Source of the DNA: Enoplolaimus lenunculus
Lineage: Eukaryota > Nematoda > Enoplea > Enoplida > Thoracostomopsidae
Direction of reading: 5' to 3'
Assembly (NCBI GenBank): GCA_030248215.1
Contig: JASANG010000783.1
Span: 62,001 to 126,000 of the forward strand
DNA: 64,000 nucleotides
The position numbers were made by a program, and so were the translations under genes. Shown one piece after another: positions 38,801 through 49,659 of this stretch (position 1 is its first letter; each line of letters starts with the position of its first letter). Below the pieces are notes generated by a model, which made no database searches, had not been told where the DNA came from, and saw nothing but the letters and a program-made list of their open reading frames with translations.

Positions 38801-41800
38801 ATGCTTTTCTACCACACTGTCTACTCCCTCCACAACTCGGAACAACCCCCAGGTTCAGTCCCCTACTTGAAAAATATCTCCTGGTTTAAAACTACACATA
38901 CAAAACTTGAAACATAAAATATTGATTTGTGTCACCACTAAACTAAATTCAAGTAAACCGCTGTCAAAAGGCATGCTTTAAGAGACTATTGAATCTTTAT
39001 GCTTACCTCGTAGCGTTCGTTTAGTTGCATATAATCTTTAACAGAATCTTTTTCAAGTCTCGTCGGCAGCTCTCGAATTTTCGTCGTTTGAATGTCAATA
39101 ATTTTTGACAATAACAAAAATACCGTGCTCGGAATGACCTGAAATAAAAAATATTAACTGATCAAATATATTATTCATCCATTATTACACTCAACGTGTG
39201 AATGTCATATGAAAAATGCACTCCTTATAGTCGAGAATAAACTTCTTTGTTCACGGCATATTGATAAAAAGAAAACAGATTTAAAACGACCGCACAGGCA
39301 GCTAATAATAACAATGGTGCTGCGTTGGATCATATCACACTAGAGCTGGGCACAGAAATTATCGAAAAAATTAAAATTAATAAATCAATACCAACCTGTA
39401 ACACTTTCCGCACGTAAAGAACCAATTCGGACGAATAGTATTGACTGACAGAAATAAGATCCGTGCTCTCAGCTTGTTGGATTCGCATCAACGGAAGATT
39501 TAGAGCTGAACTGAGCTATAATGAAATGTATAACTATGTGAGGTAATAAAGTTATGAGCAACTATAACCCGAAGGTTTAAACAAGCTTTGTGTTGGTTGC
39601 TGTTAATTAAACTTATGACTACGCTTCAAGTCCAAAAAGGCGCGGAAAAATACAAATGTTTGTTTTACGTTCGCAACCATAAACACCCTTCTATATTCAA
39701 CTTTTTCAAAATCGAAACCGAATCGAAATATTTGTTGCCACGCGTCTATACATTTATTCAAAGTTTAGAATGCACAAGCTTTGGCCCGATATATAAATAT
39801 GATCAGCGTCACAACTGGCAAAAACAATTGTATTGTTGCTGCACCCACAAACCTTTAAAAATGTTGATCGCAGTTTTATTGCCATGAATGGATCTTTCTT
39901 CATTCCCTCGTGCATCAGTGGAGTGAAGCTGCAATAGTCAAAACTTTGTTAGTCTATTAACAGCTTATTTCACGTGATAATATTTCGCGAAATGCTTACA
40001 AAATAAAAAATATGCCACATTCGTAGCAGGTCATACACTCAAACAAAAGTGCATCATCACAACCTTACGTCTTCAAAAACATCACCTTGCAAACTTTCCT
40101 TAGTTTTGTTGTTGTAATACTATGTTAATATTGCGTTACATAATACAATATAAAGCACGTTATTTTGCTTCCAAAAGTAATTAACTGATTTATGGGCCTG
40201 TACCGGTCGTAGGGAAACTATATTTATTAAACAAAGCTTAGGCTTTTAGCATCCGAGTTGGAAGGTTTTCTATTTCACAAACCCAAAACCTGCAGTAAAA
40301 ATGTTGAACTAATGCTATTTACTTCGGAATTAACAAGACACCGAGTATCTAACTAAGTATACCTGATATACTATAGTAAGTCGTTAGTTAGCTGGCAAGT
40401 GTGACAATACGCAAAAGTCACATTTGGACATTTCCATGTTACAAAATCAGTCAGCTCAAAACGTTTGAATGTTGAAATAACGTATACTTAGAAACATAAG
40501 CTCTGCTGCGATCATTAGCAAGAATAAAATGCTTACAACTTGTAGCTAACTAATTTGGTAATGTGTCAATTTCTAACCGTACGAATCACAGGGCGTAAAC
40601 GCTGATGAATCCAAAATTCATTTATATAATTAACTGACTGCTACAGCTGATATAGCTAAAACACTAATTCATTAGTGAGTAGTCAACTAACTCAGATAAT
40701 ATTTGTTTGAGAGATTTATAACTCACGTGAAACGTTGGCAAAACACCAACTTAAAATGCTTCAAATTTCGAATGCCAAAATAATCTGATTGCTCCAAAAT
40801 TGCGCTTTGCAACATGCTTACCTTTCTATCAATGACCAAGCGTACGCAAATTCCGTTATGATCTCTATTTTAACTAGGCAATCATCTCGAAGACTCAGTG
40901 TACGAAGCATTTGATGTAATTGACCCCGGGTTTCTTCCAAATATTGCCGTACTTGCAAATGTGAGTCAAGATTATGAAATTCTTGTACCTGTAAACAACA
41001 CAACATTACAACACTCAGCATTCAGGATACAATGATGTCCGAGAACAAAATAGAAATCTAGTGAAACAGATCAACGTCTAAAATTATTTCTGTGTTACCA
41101 CGATTTCTGTTTATCACCCAGTAAATTTAAAAATTAAGATTGCGATTGATTGTGCAACCGGAATCGGAATCGGAACTAGAGTTTAGAACTGGAATTCTAA
41201 TCAGAATCAGAATTCCGGTTGCACCCTGCTAACAAAAGTGAGAAACATGTTTAAAAATGCTACCTAACGGAATCAACTACGGTTATCTAAAAATTCCGTA
41301 ATTGCACAGCAAAAAAATGTTGGCAATTTTTAATGTCAACAATTATAAACAGAACGTTTTGATCGCCATACTTCTTCCAGAGCACGAATCAGCTTTACAG
41401 TACTTTTAGCTGTCGCTACAGACTCGTCAATGTTCAAATGTTGAATTTTATCGCTCGTATCTTTAAACCACTGTTGTAATTTGTCTGAAAATCAAACCAA
41501 ATCTAGCCGAGTAATGAACTACTCTTGATGTCAATTAATAGTTGCTACTGATATGAAGCACAAATAACAAAATTTCTTAGAGCATTAATCATCTCAAATA
41601 ATTTAATCTCTAATTGATAACCATTAAGAACTGCTATGCAGCAACAACAATTTCAATCATACGCTCTTAATGCATGCAAGAATTGAATGCCAAAAATACC
41701 AAACCGAATACGAAAAAGGTTTGCTCTGATACAATGCACACAATTTTTAAACAGCATTAAAAATTCTGGTTTCACTTTGAAAACCTGGTGTGTAAATAAG

Positions 41801-44800
41801 ACGCAGTCGATTTTGACTACAATCGAGTTGCAACCATAACTACATAATAATACGGCAAAACAGAAATGCTACGCTGTTCGCTCCTGACATCAGTACCATT
41901 CTTCTGCACCCGAGACAGCGGTACAGATCCTGAAAATGCGTCCGATAGTTCCAGTAATCGCCCAACTGAGTCATCTCTTAACGCAGTCCATTTTTGCTCG
42001 CGATCATCAAGCATTTTTTTCAAAATCTAAACAATCACAAGAAATATTAATTATAAAATACAATCACAAATGGAACAACATGCGAATTGATCTCGATTGC
42101 ATCTGCGGTGACAGTTTCATGTACGAACATGAATTTTTCATTGTTCGCAACCAGAGGTCAAACCGCGGTTGTAACCGCGTTTCCAAACAACTGAAAAATT
42201 TATACTAAAGTGAGACCAACTGTAGCCGCGGTTATGGTTGCAGTAACCGCAAACAAACTGATGCAAGAAAAACTGAAACATTTATTTCACGAGTTTAGCT
42301 GAATTTTAAAGGTTACCACTGAAACAAAAGTACTTTGCAATGTGAACCATATTAAGCTTGTGCGAGAGCTGTAACAGGATGAGTCGGCTGATCATCCTCT
42401 ACGCCATTCAAACCCAGATTTTAACAGAAATGCGTGAATTGAATTTTGTAAAATATCAATAAGGTGAATCAAAATGCCAAATAAAACAATGTAGCATAAT
42501 TTGGCAATTTGTTTTAGCAGCGGTCTTATTCAGCCAGAATTTCATATTTACATGTTGACCTTGTGTATGTTTAAAACAAAACGCGTGATAAAGCCAGACG
42601 CAAAAAACCATCCACATTACTCATATTCAACACAACGCCAAAGCTCATTATTCTTTGGCTCAACTGGCGTATGCCACTCAATCTTACTGATTTACCTCTT
42701 TCAACTGCAGTTCAAATTGAGACGTATTAAGCATTAACAGAAAAATGTGTTGCGTATCAATGTGAGATGATGCGGATACTATACCACGCAGTTGCTTTGA
42801 ACGCTTGTTTACTTCGTTTTCTACCGACTTCGCTAAAATCGATAGTCAAGTATAACAAAAGCGATATTTTAATCAACGTAACGTAGATGCCCATTTGAAT
42901 TCACTAGACAGTTTGCAGCATGTTCTTAAATCAATTGCTGAAGATTAAAGACATCTAAAGCAGTACAATCTATAAGAAATTGATTTTCAGCTTATCTTGA
43001 ATTGTAGTTATTTCCGACCACTTTTTCCATTATTTTATTTTCCATTTAAAGTTTCACATTCATTAAAAGAAAGAAAAACGATATGTTGCAAAACGCTACG
43101 AGTATTAAGTAAATGAAAACAATTAACCAAAATTCACTAACGCTCAGAATATTTACAATTAACATATCACTCATCTAAACCATTTCCGTCTCTTTTACAC
43201 TTCCCACACTTCTACGCTTAATGTCCGATCACTTTCGCTTGCTGGATACTGGCTGTGAATAAAGCGTTTAGTAGCAAGTTTGAAACACAGAAACATACCA
43301 GCAAAGGTTGGAATGCATAAGTGAAGCATAAGCCATCGTAACGTGACGTTACATTTTCGCAGCGTATTCATCAATTTGTTCAGGTTGTCAAGTACATAAT
43401 CAGCAGTTAATGCACCTTCTTGCAGAACTTGTTCTAAGCCTTTGCGAAGCCTTTCACATTCGCCGCCATACTTTGCTGCCTAACAAAAACACAATTATAT
43501 TAGACAGAGCGGTCTTAACAGTTATATGAGCTCGGTCAAAATACGGGGCTGCGAGGTGAAAAGAATTGTCACGCGGAAATATCCAAACTCCATTATGACC
43601 AACAGAAGATACCAGAATAGCGGTTTAAATTTAGTTTACCCACGAAAAAGATAATTTTAAAGCTAACAGAGACAATCTCAATTAATGAGCTGGCCCGTGG
43701 TGCACATCGAGAATGTGGGGACTACGCAGAATGTGGGCCCTGAATTAGGTAAGGGATGTGCCGATACCAAAATTTTTGCTGATGGTGCGACACCGATTGA
43801 TTCTTATTTTGAAACTTCGCCGATAAAGATATCGAAACCAATTTTAAACATGACGCTTATGAAAATCGTTAGGACGATTACAATTCATAATAAACGCGAA
43901 AACTTAAAACCTAACAATCATAACACTATTATAATACCATGGGACCTGGTCGTTTCATTTGATTATTTTCAAACATAAAGGCAAGAAACATCACAGTTTC
44001 ACCATGAGACACACTGCTATAAGCCAGCAAGTGAAACTGAAAGCATACCGACATCAACATCCAAAACCTCTTGGTACCGTACCCCACACTACAGAAACAC
44101 TGCGAAAATGTAATTACACATGCATATTACTTAAGAGCTAGCTTACCAGGCTTTTCACGTTTGATGTGTCGACAGTATTGCTCAGTGCGGATTTCGCAGC
44201 TTTATATGAATCCCAACACTCGACCAAGTTAAATGTTAATCCCATATATACGCTGATAACCTACAAAAGATGAAAGGCTAACCGTTTATAAAACTACATA
44301 TTTTGATGATACTTTAGTCACAAATAATAAACAATCGACTGGACAAAATTGCAAAATGTATAACCAGTGAAATACTCTTCAATTAAAACTTCGGTTTTCT
44401 TTGTCACAGAGGTAATCGAAACTAAGCTTACTTAGGAAATCCCTTTTATTCTGCATTAGTCTGGGTGCACTTATTTCTGGCCGCAACAACGAATGAAATT
44501 AGGCCACTGTACATTGACAAGCTTTAACTAACCCAATTATCTGGAAAGTATTTATCCACTATTTCTCGCATAACTGACGAATGATTCATAAGCACGTCTG
44601 GTGCAAAATACAGGCAAATGAATAGAATTGCCGCTTGATAGCCAAGTGCCGCACTACGATGCTCGGGCGAGGGATAAGTTGTTAGCTGAAGTAAATTGCT
44701 GAGCACTGACGAAAACAATTTTCGCAGTTCAATTCTACTTTCGTAAGTAAACAATGAAAACACCAAACTACTTTAGCCTAGCAACTCGCTGACAAAACTA

Positions 44801-47602
44801 AGTTGCGAAATGTGAATCCTGGTTTATTATTTTAGTAAAATTCTTTTTAAATGAATTACAGAACAAGATGGAAAGACTCCATGATTATTCCGTGGGACAC
44901 AGCTATTTTCATTGTGTAAGATATTTAAATTTAGTCCTTACATTTTTAACGACATAGCTAATAATAGAACACGCCGAATGAGTGAGTCAAACGGCAAATT
45001 ATTTAACGCTCAAATAAAACGACTTCAAGATTGAATATTTAGAATTATTCTATTTTAAACTCAACAAGCTTCTTACATTGCAATAAATATCATCCGATCG
45101 TAAACAGCCAATAAGCATTTCAACAAACGACACTTTTATTGGAATGCGGCTGAAATCGTTTAAAGTTTCTTTAATAATGACGTAATAGTAAATTGTGATC
45201 AAAAATCAGAATACAAATTCCACATCAATTCTTGAGCTAATAAAAATACAACTAAAAGGACAGAAGGCCACGTTGAAATGTAATTATGAATCAACTTGTT
45301 ACAGTGAGCGTATTACAAAATCGCTTACGAAAAATAAGTCTCGGGATAATTTGGTGATTTCTTATCAGTACTCCGCAACAATCGACACACATCGTCAATA
45401 TTTGATTCAGCATGACACGTTTGGGCGCTGCAACATTCAAAAACAGAACGACTCAAAATTAGCGTCAGCAAAAATTGAGCAAAATGAGCGTACCGTAATT
45501 TACCCGTTGTCACACAGCTAATTCTGTTACGCACAGAATTAGCTGTAGTTGCGATTGCGTTCAAAACGCGATGTTGATTACAGTCGCTCGTTGCTTACTC
45601 CAGCGGCTCGCGAATTGAACTGTCGGTCGACCCAATTGAGTCGTGGCCTCAGAAATTCCAAAAAACGATACAACCTTGTAATTTAATTGAATACAAAACT
45701 TGAAACAAACTGTAGAAGCCGCTAAAAATAAAATTGTCAAACAAAACCACCTAACCTGTATCGATAATATGAGACCAAAATTCTTTCTCGAATCAAGCCA
45801 TTGATGCGCTTGTCAATCACCAGCAACATAACTCCATACAAATACACCAGTTCTGCCTATAACAACGTTAAATATTCAAGTACCAAGCACGAAAATAAGG
45901 ATATTCAGCAAAATGATTATGATTAATTAAAAGAACCTGAAACCAAAAAATAACATAAGCACAAACTTTAGCAAACATTAACTGCCATAAATAAAAAATA
46001 GTTAAATTTTTATACTGGCATGACATATTAAAATAATATCGCAAACAGGGGCATAGCCAGGTTTTTACAACGCGGGTTTCGTTGTATGAAAATTTCAAAG
46101 TGCATAGAGCTTCCTAAGTCGCCGACTAAAAAGGTTCACAAAGGGGTAAAAGTTTATTCCTTATCCGCATTTTAAGTACGCCCTTGAAACAGAGTAGAGA
46201 ATTCAATAAAACAAAATTTTACAACGAGTTGTTTTTCGTCTGGATCTTGTAGCACTGTTTCTGTGGTTTGTTGTATGTAATTGCCATCCTCCAGATCTTC
46301 GATAAAGCTAAAAATAAACACAAAAATGTCGAACCTGCAACTGCATAAAGCATTTGGGATGAACCAGTATTTTAGCATTACTGTTTAAAAACAGAACTTT
46401 ACAAACAACAACCTTGGTTAATAAATGAAATAAATCATGAAACAAAACACTATTCCGATCGAATTAATCGCATTAAAACCGAAAAACAATACTAAACATT
46501 ACCGGTTTATTTCGACCACATATTTGTGAACGCTTTCGAAAACAAGATAGAACCGTGTCAGTATATCAATATTGTTTTCGCGCAACTCATCATCCAAATC
46601 CTTAAGGCTCTAAACATATAAAAACAAAACTAAAAAATGAATAAACATAAATTAAAAACCGCTGCCAGGTATGGAAAATTCTGCTACACAGCAACATAAT
46701 ATAAAAAAATCAGCACAACTTATCAAGAAACTAAGCACAATGAGATATTCTATAGAACTTATTATTTGCCGTCCGCAAACCGATACACATCTTATTTTGC
46801 AGTGAAAGTATAGCTACTTTAATCTCAAGCAGTAAAAATACCAAGATGTAAATGTAGGCAAAAATACTGGCAAGTGGCTTTACGACTTGCTGGCACGTAA
46901 TCACACTGGGAACATTGCGGATATATTATATCCGAATCCGCAAAAATTATGTGCGGAACTTACACCCACACTAATCATTCTTCACAGAACCTTTAACTAA
47001 ACTTTGCATTACAAACTATTAACACTTTCTCACATAGATATTTTAAATTAAATCTGGGATGTAATTTCAAGCTATGATTCGAACCCAGTCTCACGGATAT
47101 GACGCATTTACCATCACCACCCATTACCGCTCTCCCCTCACCCTGACACGGAACCGGCTGTTTAAATACAGTGTTACCGCTTTTTCCGCAGCACCTGCGG
47201 ATTGGGCTGACCAGCAAATATTCTTTATAAAAAGTTCAAACACATTTCGGTTGTGTACTCAAATGAAATGACTAAATCCACAAACAACAAATTTGAACGC
47301 TTGCAACCGAGAATTTCAAAACCATCCACATCCGTAACATCGTTTGCAACACAGCTTATGTATGAATGACTAACCTGATCAGCATCAATCTTTGCTTCTA
47401 ATTCTTCACTTGTTTTAAAGTACGAAAAATCAACAATCAAGCATCCAAATTTTTGCTGATCATGCTTTGTCTCGAGACGAAACACTGGCGGTATAAACTC
47501 TGCAAGCCGAAACAATTCGGCAATAATTGCGTTCGCTCGAGACACCAAACCTAACAAAGCATATCCTGCTGAATTGCTCTCAGCGAGTAAGTCGCGTGGC
47601 AT
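32824..47602 (-). CDS. WASHC5: WASH complex subunit 5 (strumpellin)
   Basis: Strumpellin is a helical scaffold of the WASH complex, which drives Arp2/3 actin branching on endosomes for cargo sorting. Twenty-eight exons join in frame: 47602-47375, 46609-46503, 46307-46223, 45856-45756, 45427-45329, 45149-45077, 44685-44533, 44260-44147, 43479-43299, 42832-42696, 42026-41897, 41484-41372, 40988-40822, 39928-39853, 39515-39396, 39138-39007, 38321-38133, 37914-37732, 37285-37158, 36942-36852, 36189-36009, 35453-35374, 35107-35004, 34696-34567, 34120-34024, 33696-33543, 33348-33255 and 32892-32824, giving 1171 residues (human 1159). Blocks near-identical to human include [54 protein letters not shown] and [11 protein letters not shown]. 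No enzymatic motif is expected. ATG 47602 follows an acceptor-like GTTCAG by 7 bases. The gene looks intact, and BLOC1S6 ends just upstream. Confidence 0.97.
36345..36690. repeat. CCGGAA-word repeats in WASHC5 intron
   Basis: A palindromic GCAACCGGAATTCTGGTTGC lies at about 36366-36385. A denser run (GCCGGAACCGGAACCGGAAT, then GCGCCCTGCC) lies at about 36650-36685. They resemble ends of the hAT-like family at 19184 and 29226 but are too eroded to bound. Confidence 0.45.
41154..41229. mobile_element. CCGGAA-word element, about 75 bases
   Basis: TGCAACCGGAATCGGAATCGG at the left faces GAATTCCGGTTGCACCCTG at the right, so the unit is a near-complete inverted repeat made of GGAATC/CAGAAT words. 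It lies in a WASHC5 intron. Confidence 0.6.
42148..42255. repeat. AACCGCGGTT-word repeat
   Basis: About 105 bases in a WASHC5 intron hold AAACCGCGGTTGTAACCGCG and, inverted, AGCCGCGGTTATGGTTGCAG with GTAACCGC. The layout (word-rich, inverted) matches the other word-repeat families with a different word. Confidence 0.55.
43740..43870. repeat. CCGATA/CCGATT-word repeat in WASHC5 intron
   Basis: GTGCCGATACC, GACACCGATTG and CGCCGATAAAG words recur over about 130 bases. It is a diverged member of the CCGATG-word family. Confidence 0.5.
45514..45546. repeat. Perfect 14-base hairpin
   Basis: ACAGCTAATTCTGT and its exact complement are separated by five bases, inside a WASHC5 intron. Its role is unknown. 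It could be a fold in the pre-mRNA or the centre of a decayed foldback element. Confidence 0.8.
46046..46186. mobile_element. Short hAT-like element, CAGGGGCATA ends, copy 2
   Basis: CAGGGGCATAGCCAGG at the left and TACGCCCTTG at the right bound 141 bases in a WASHC5 intron. The same end type occurs at 26641-26834. No target duplication is clear. Confidence 0.5.
47060..47210 (-). mobile_element. Possible tRNA-like SINE on the minus strand
   Basis: Read on the minus strand, GAGCGGTAATGGGTGGTGATG could be an A-box region and GGGTTCGAATC a B box, 50 to 60 bases apart. The stretch is more GC-rich than its surroundings. There is no second copy in the window, so the call is weak. Confidence 0.35.
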
Positions 47603-47734
47603 GGCTTTCCTGAACACCAACGTTCAGAAGCTTCCGTAGGCACCGGTTAATCGACGCAAAAGCAACCGTTACAAAACACAATCGAATCTACAATAATAGC
47701 GGAATCCGTTAAAAAAATTACCACGAAACAACGG
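47603..47734 (-). other. Short BLOC1S6-WASHC5 intergenic spacer with acceptor-like AG
   Basis: Only 132 bases separate the BLOC1S6 stop from the WASHC5 ATG on the same strand. GTTGGTGTTCAG on the minus strand puts an acceptor-like AG at 47611-47610, 7 bases before the ATG. No AATAAA is visible in the spacer. This is what an operon with a trans-spliced downstream gene would look like, but no spliced leader is visible to confirm it. Confidence 0.45.
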
Positions 47735-48139
47735 TTAAGTCTGAGAGCCTTGAGCCGGCTTTGCTATCAATTCTTGCGTTTTCGCTTCTTCGTGACGTTG
47801 TGTTTCGGTTCGATAGTCGATCTGTTGCTGAGCTTGATTGCTTAATTTTGCAGCACGCGTTTTTAACTTGGACGCCTTTAAATGTAATTCAGTGATATCC
47901 TTTCGTAGACGCATTAATTTCTTTTGATACAACTGTGTGCGTAGCATTGTTTTGTGAACTTTGCCGAGTTCATCGCAATTTTCAATTTCAGAATTATCAA
48001 CTGTAACAATTGTGAGCAAAAACTGTTGATGAGCCAGAAGTTCGTCGAGCAGATCAGCAACTTTTTGAACAGAATCTTGCAAATGTTGATTTAATCCTTC
48101 ACTCATAAGATTTACAGACTCGTCAGTAATTTGAGGCAT
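47735..48139 (-). CDS. BLOC1S6: BLOC-1 subunit 6 (pallidin)
   Basis: Pallidin is a coiled-coil subunit of BLOC-1, which sorts cargo from early endosomes to lysosome-related organelles. A single open exon of 134 residues is close to the conserved part of vertebrate pallidin (172). The diagnostic stretch is in the second half: LYQKKLMRLRKDITELHLKA, SKLKTRAAKLSNQ and the C-terminal LIAKPAQG, which match human HYHAKLVNIRKEMLMLHEKT, SKLKKRALKLQ and LTARPAK. Most of the chain is predicted coiled coil from heptad-spaced Leu and Ile. No intron is needed, although the vertebrate gene has several. It lies 132 bases upstream of WASHC5 on the same strand, and the products of both act on endosomes. I see no acceptor-like AG close to its ATG. 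Confidence 0.88.
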   Translation of the reverse strand: MPQITDESVNLMSEGLNQHLQDSVQKVADLLDELLAHQQFLLTIVTVDNSEIENCDELGKVHKTMLRTQLYQKKLMRLRKDITELHLKASKLKTRAAKLSNQAQQQIDYRTETQRHEEAKTQELIAKPAQGSQT

Positions 48140-49659
48140 TACACAGTTATCGTCATTGTATTAATAAAGAACCAGGAAACAATCGTAAACAGTATCGTAC
48201 AAATTAGAAAAACGACTTTTAATTGGACAAAAAGCCTTAAACGGTTTATTAAAGTATAAATGTTTCAAATATGTTTCATTTTTCTGCCAACATTATTGAA
48301 GCATGCAAACATTCACCGAGCTATCTTAAATTTGAAAGAAATAAGGTATTTTGCATGAAAGGCAAATAGACTATAAATTTTTTGCTATTTTAGTAATATT
48401 GTTATATTTATTGTGCGATGCTATGACGTAAATTAAACCCCAAACTTTTTGATATTGTTGTATCAAAATACAAATAGTTGCATTTATTGATGACATTTAA
48501 GGAATCGTGCAAAAGAATTTTAAAGTTTTAAATATACTGGCGATTGACGCTTCAGTTTCGTTAGAAAAAAGCTGAAAGCGTAGTTTTCACGCTGAAAGCG
48601 TTCTATATTTCATCGTCGTCTTTGTCGTAGGGTCGTGTTATATTCCAGTATCGGTGTTTGTCAGTGTGTTTTTGCTAAAAATAAAATTTTGCGGTAATTT
48701 TTGTGTTTAATACTAGAAAAAATGCTCAGCACTTGAGCAAAAGGGATATGTTTCGTATTCCTATTAAAAGTATGGTAAACTAGATCAGCGCATTCGCTTG
48801 ATGTAACCTGGAAAAGTATTAAGAAACAATAGCTGCCAAAATCATGTTAATTATTAATTTTTCTGAAACATCTTGCGGACAGCAGATCTATTTCTAACAT
48901 TGAAGTTTTTGACAGGATTTGTTAGCAATTTTCAGAAATTCCTTAGGGTCGCAGAGACATGGCTGAGGTATACCGCTCTTTGATTTTGCCACATTAATCG
49001 AAGTTGCCAGAATACGGTGCGATTTGTGAGCTTCTATAGTCGTGACTATGTAGTGAAACAGATAACTCGGGTGGGAAATGCGCATTTATATAATTTGTTA
49101 CTAAGGTAAAAAATCGAGTAAACTCAAAAGTCACTTATAAGTGGAGTCTTTTTTAAAGCATCAATTGCGATTCGTTTTGTGACGTCTGTTCAAGAAAGTA
49201 TCTAACAAAATTGGTCATCAAAACTCTAACAGCCATTATGTCGCCACACAATGCTCTTATGAAATTCAATTAACTATGGTAATACAAAGCCATAGGTAAA
49301 TTTAATACGTTTTGTAGAGAACTTCAATATACGTTCATGGATTCCAAGCTACATCTGTCTACATTTCAGAAATAATTTCGCTTTGCATTCAAGAAAAGCA
49401 TCTGTTTCTTACAAAAAAATATTACAGAAATTTTGCTGTCCGCAATATGTTTCAGAAAAATTAATAATTAACATGATTTTGGCAGCTATTGTTTCTTAAT
49501 ACTTTTCCAGGTTACATCAAGCGAATGCGCTGATCTAGTTTACCATACTTTTAATAGGAATACGAAACATATCCCTTTTGCTCAAGTGCTGAGCATTTTT
49601 TCTAGTTTCAACCGCTTTACCAAGCTGCTGCATTAATCCATGGGGTGACATCGTCCGTT
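48140..49659. other. Stretch upstream of BLOC1S6
   Basis: 48140-48711 is AT-rich, has no recognised gene, and should include the BLOC1S6 promoter. 48712-49606 is the foldback element listed next. The minisatellite begins about 50 bases after it. Confidence 0.5.
48712..49606. mobile_element. Foldback element with identical 160-base inverted ends
   Basis: Bases 48712-48871 are the exact reverse complement of 49447-49606, with no mismatch over 160 bases that I can find. After one mismatch a further 12 bases also pair (TTGCGGACAGCA). The outer ends read ACTAGAAAAAATGCTCAGCA. The roughly 575-base interior has no convincing gene; the best open frame is 63 codons on the minus strand. No target duplication is evident. 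The identity of the arms points to recent insertion or arm-to-arm gene conversion. The family was not recognised. Confidence 0.85.

Noticed and set aside
41936-42208. 90-codon plus-strand open frame
   Set aside because: It overlaps a WASHC5 exon antisense and runs into a word repeat.
48712-49606. Polinton or other virus-like element because of long inverted ends
   Set aside because: At 895 bases with no coding content there is nothing to support a capsid- or polymerase-bearing element.
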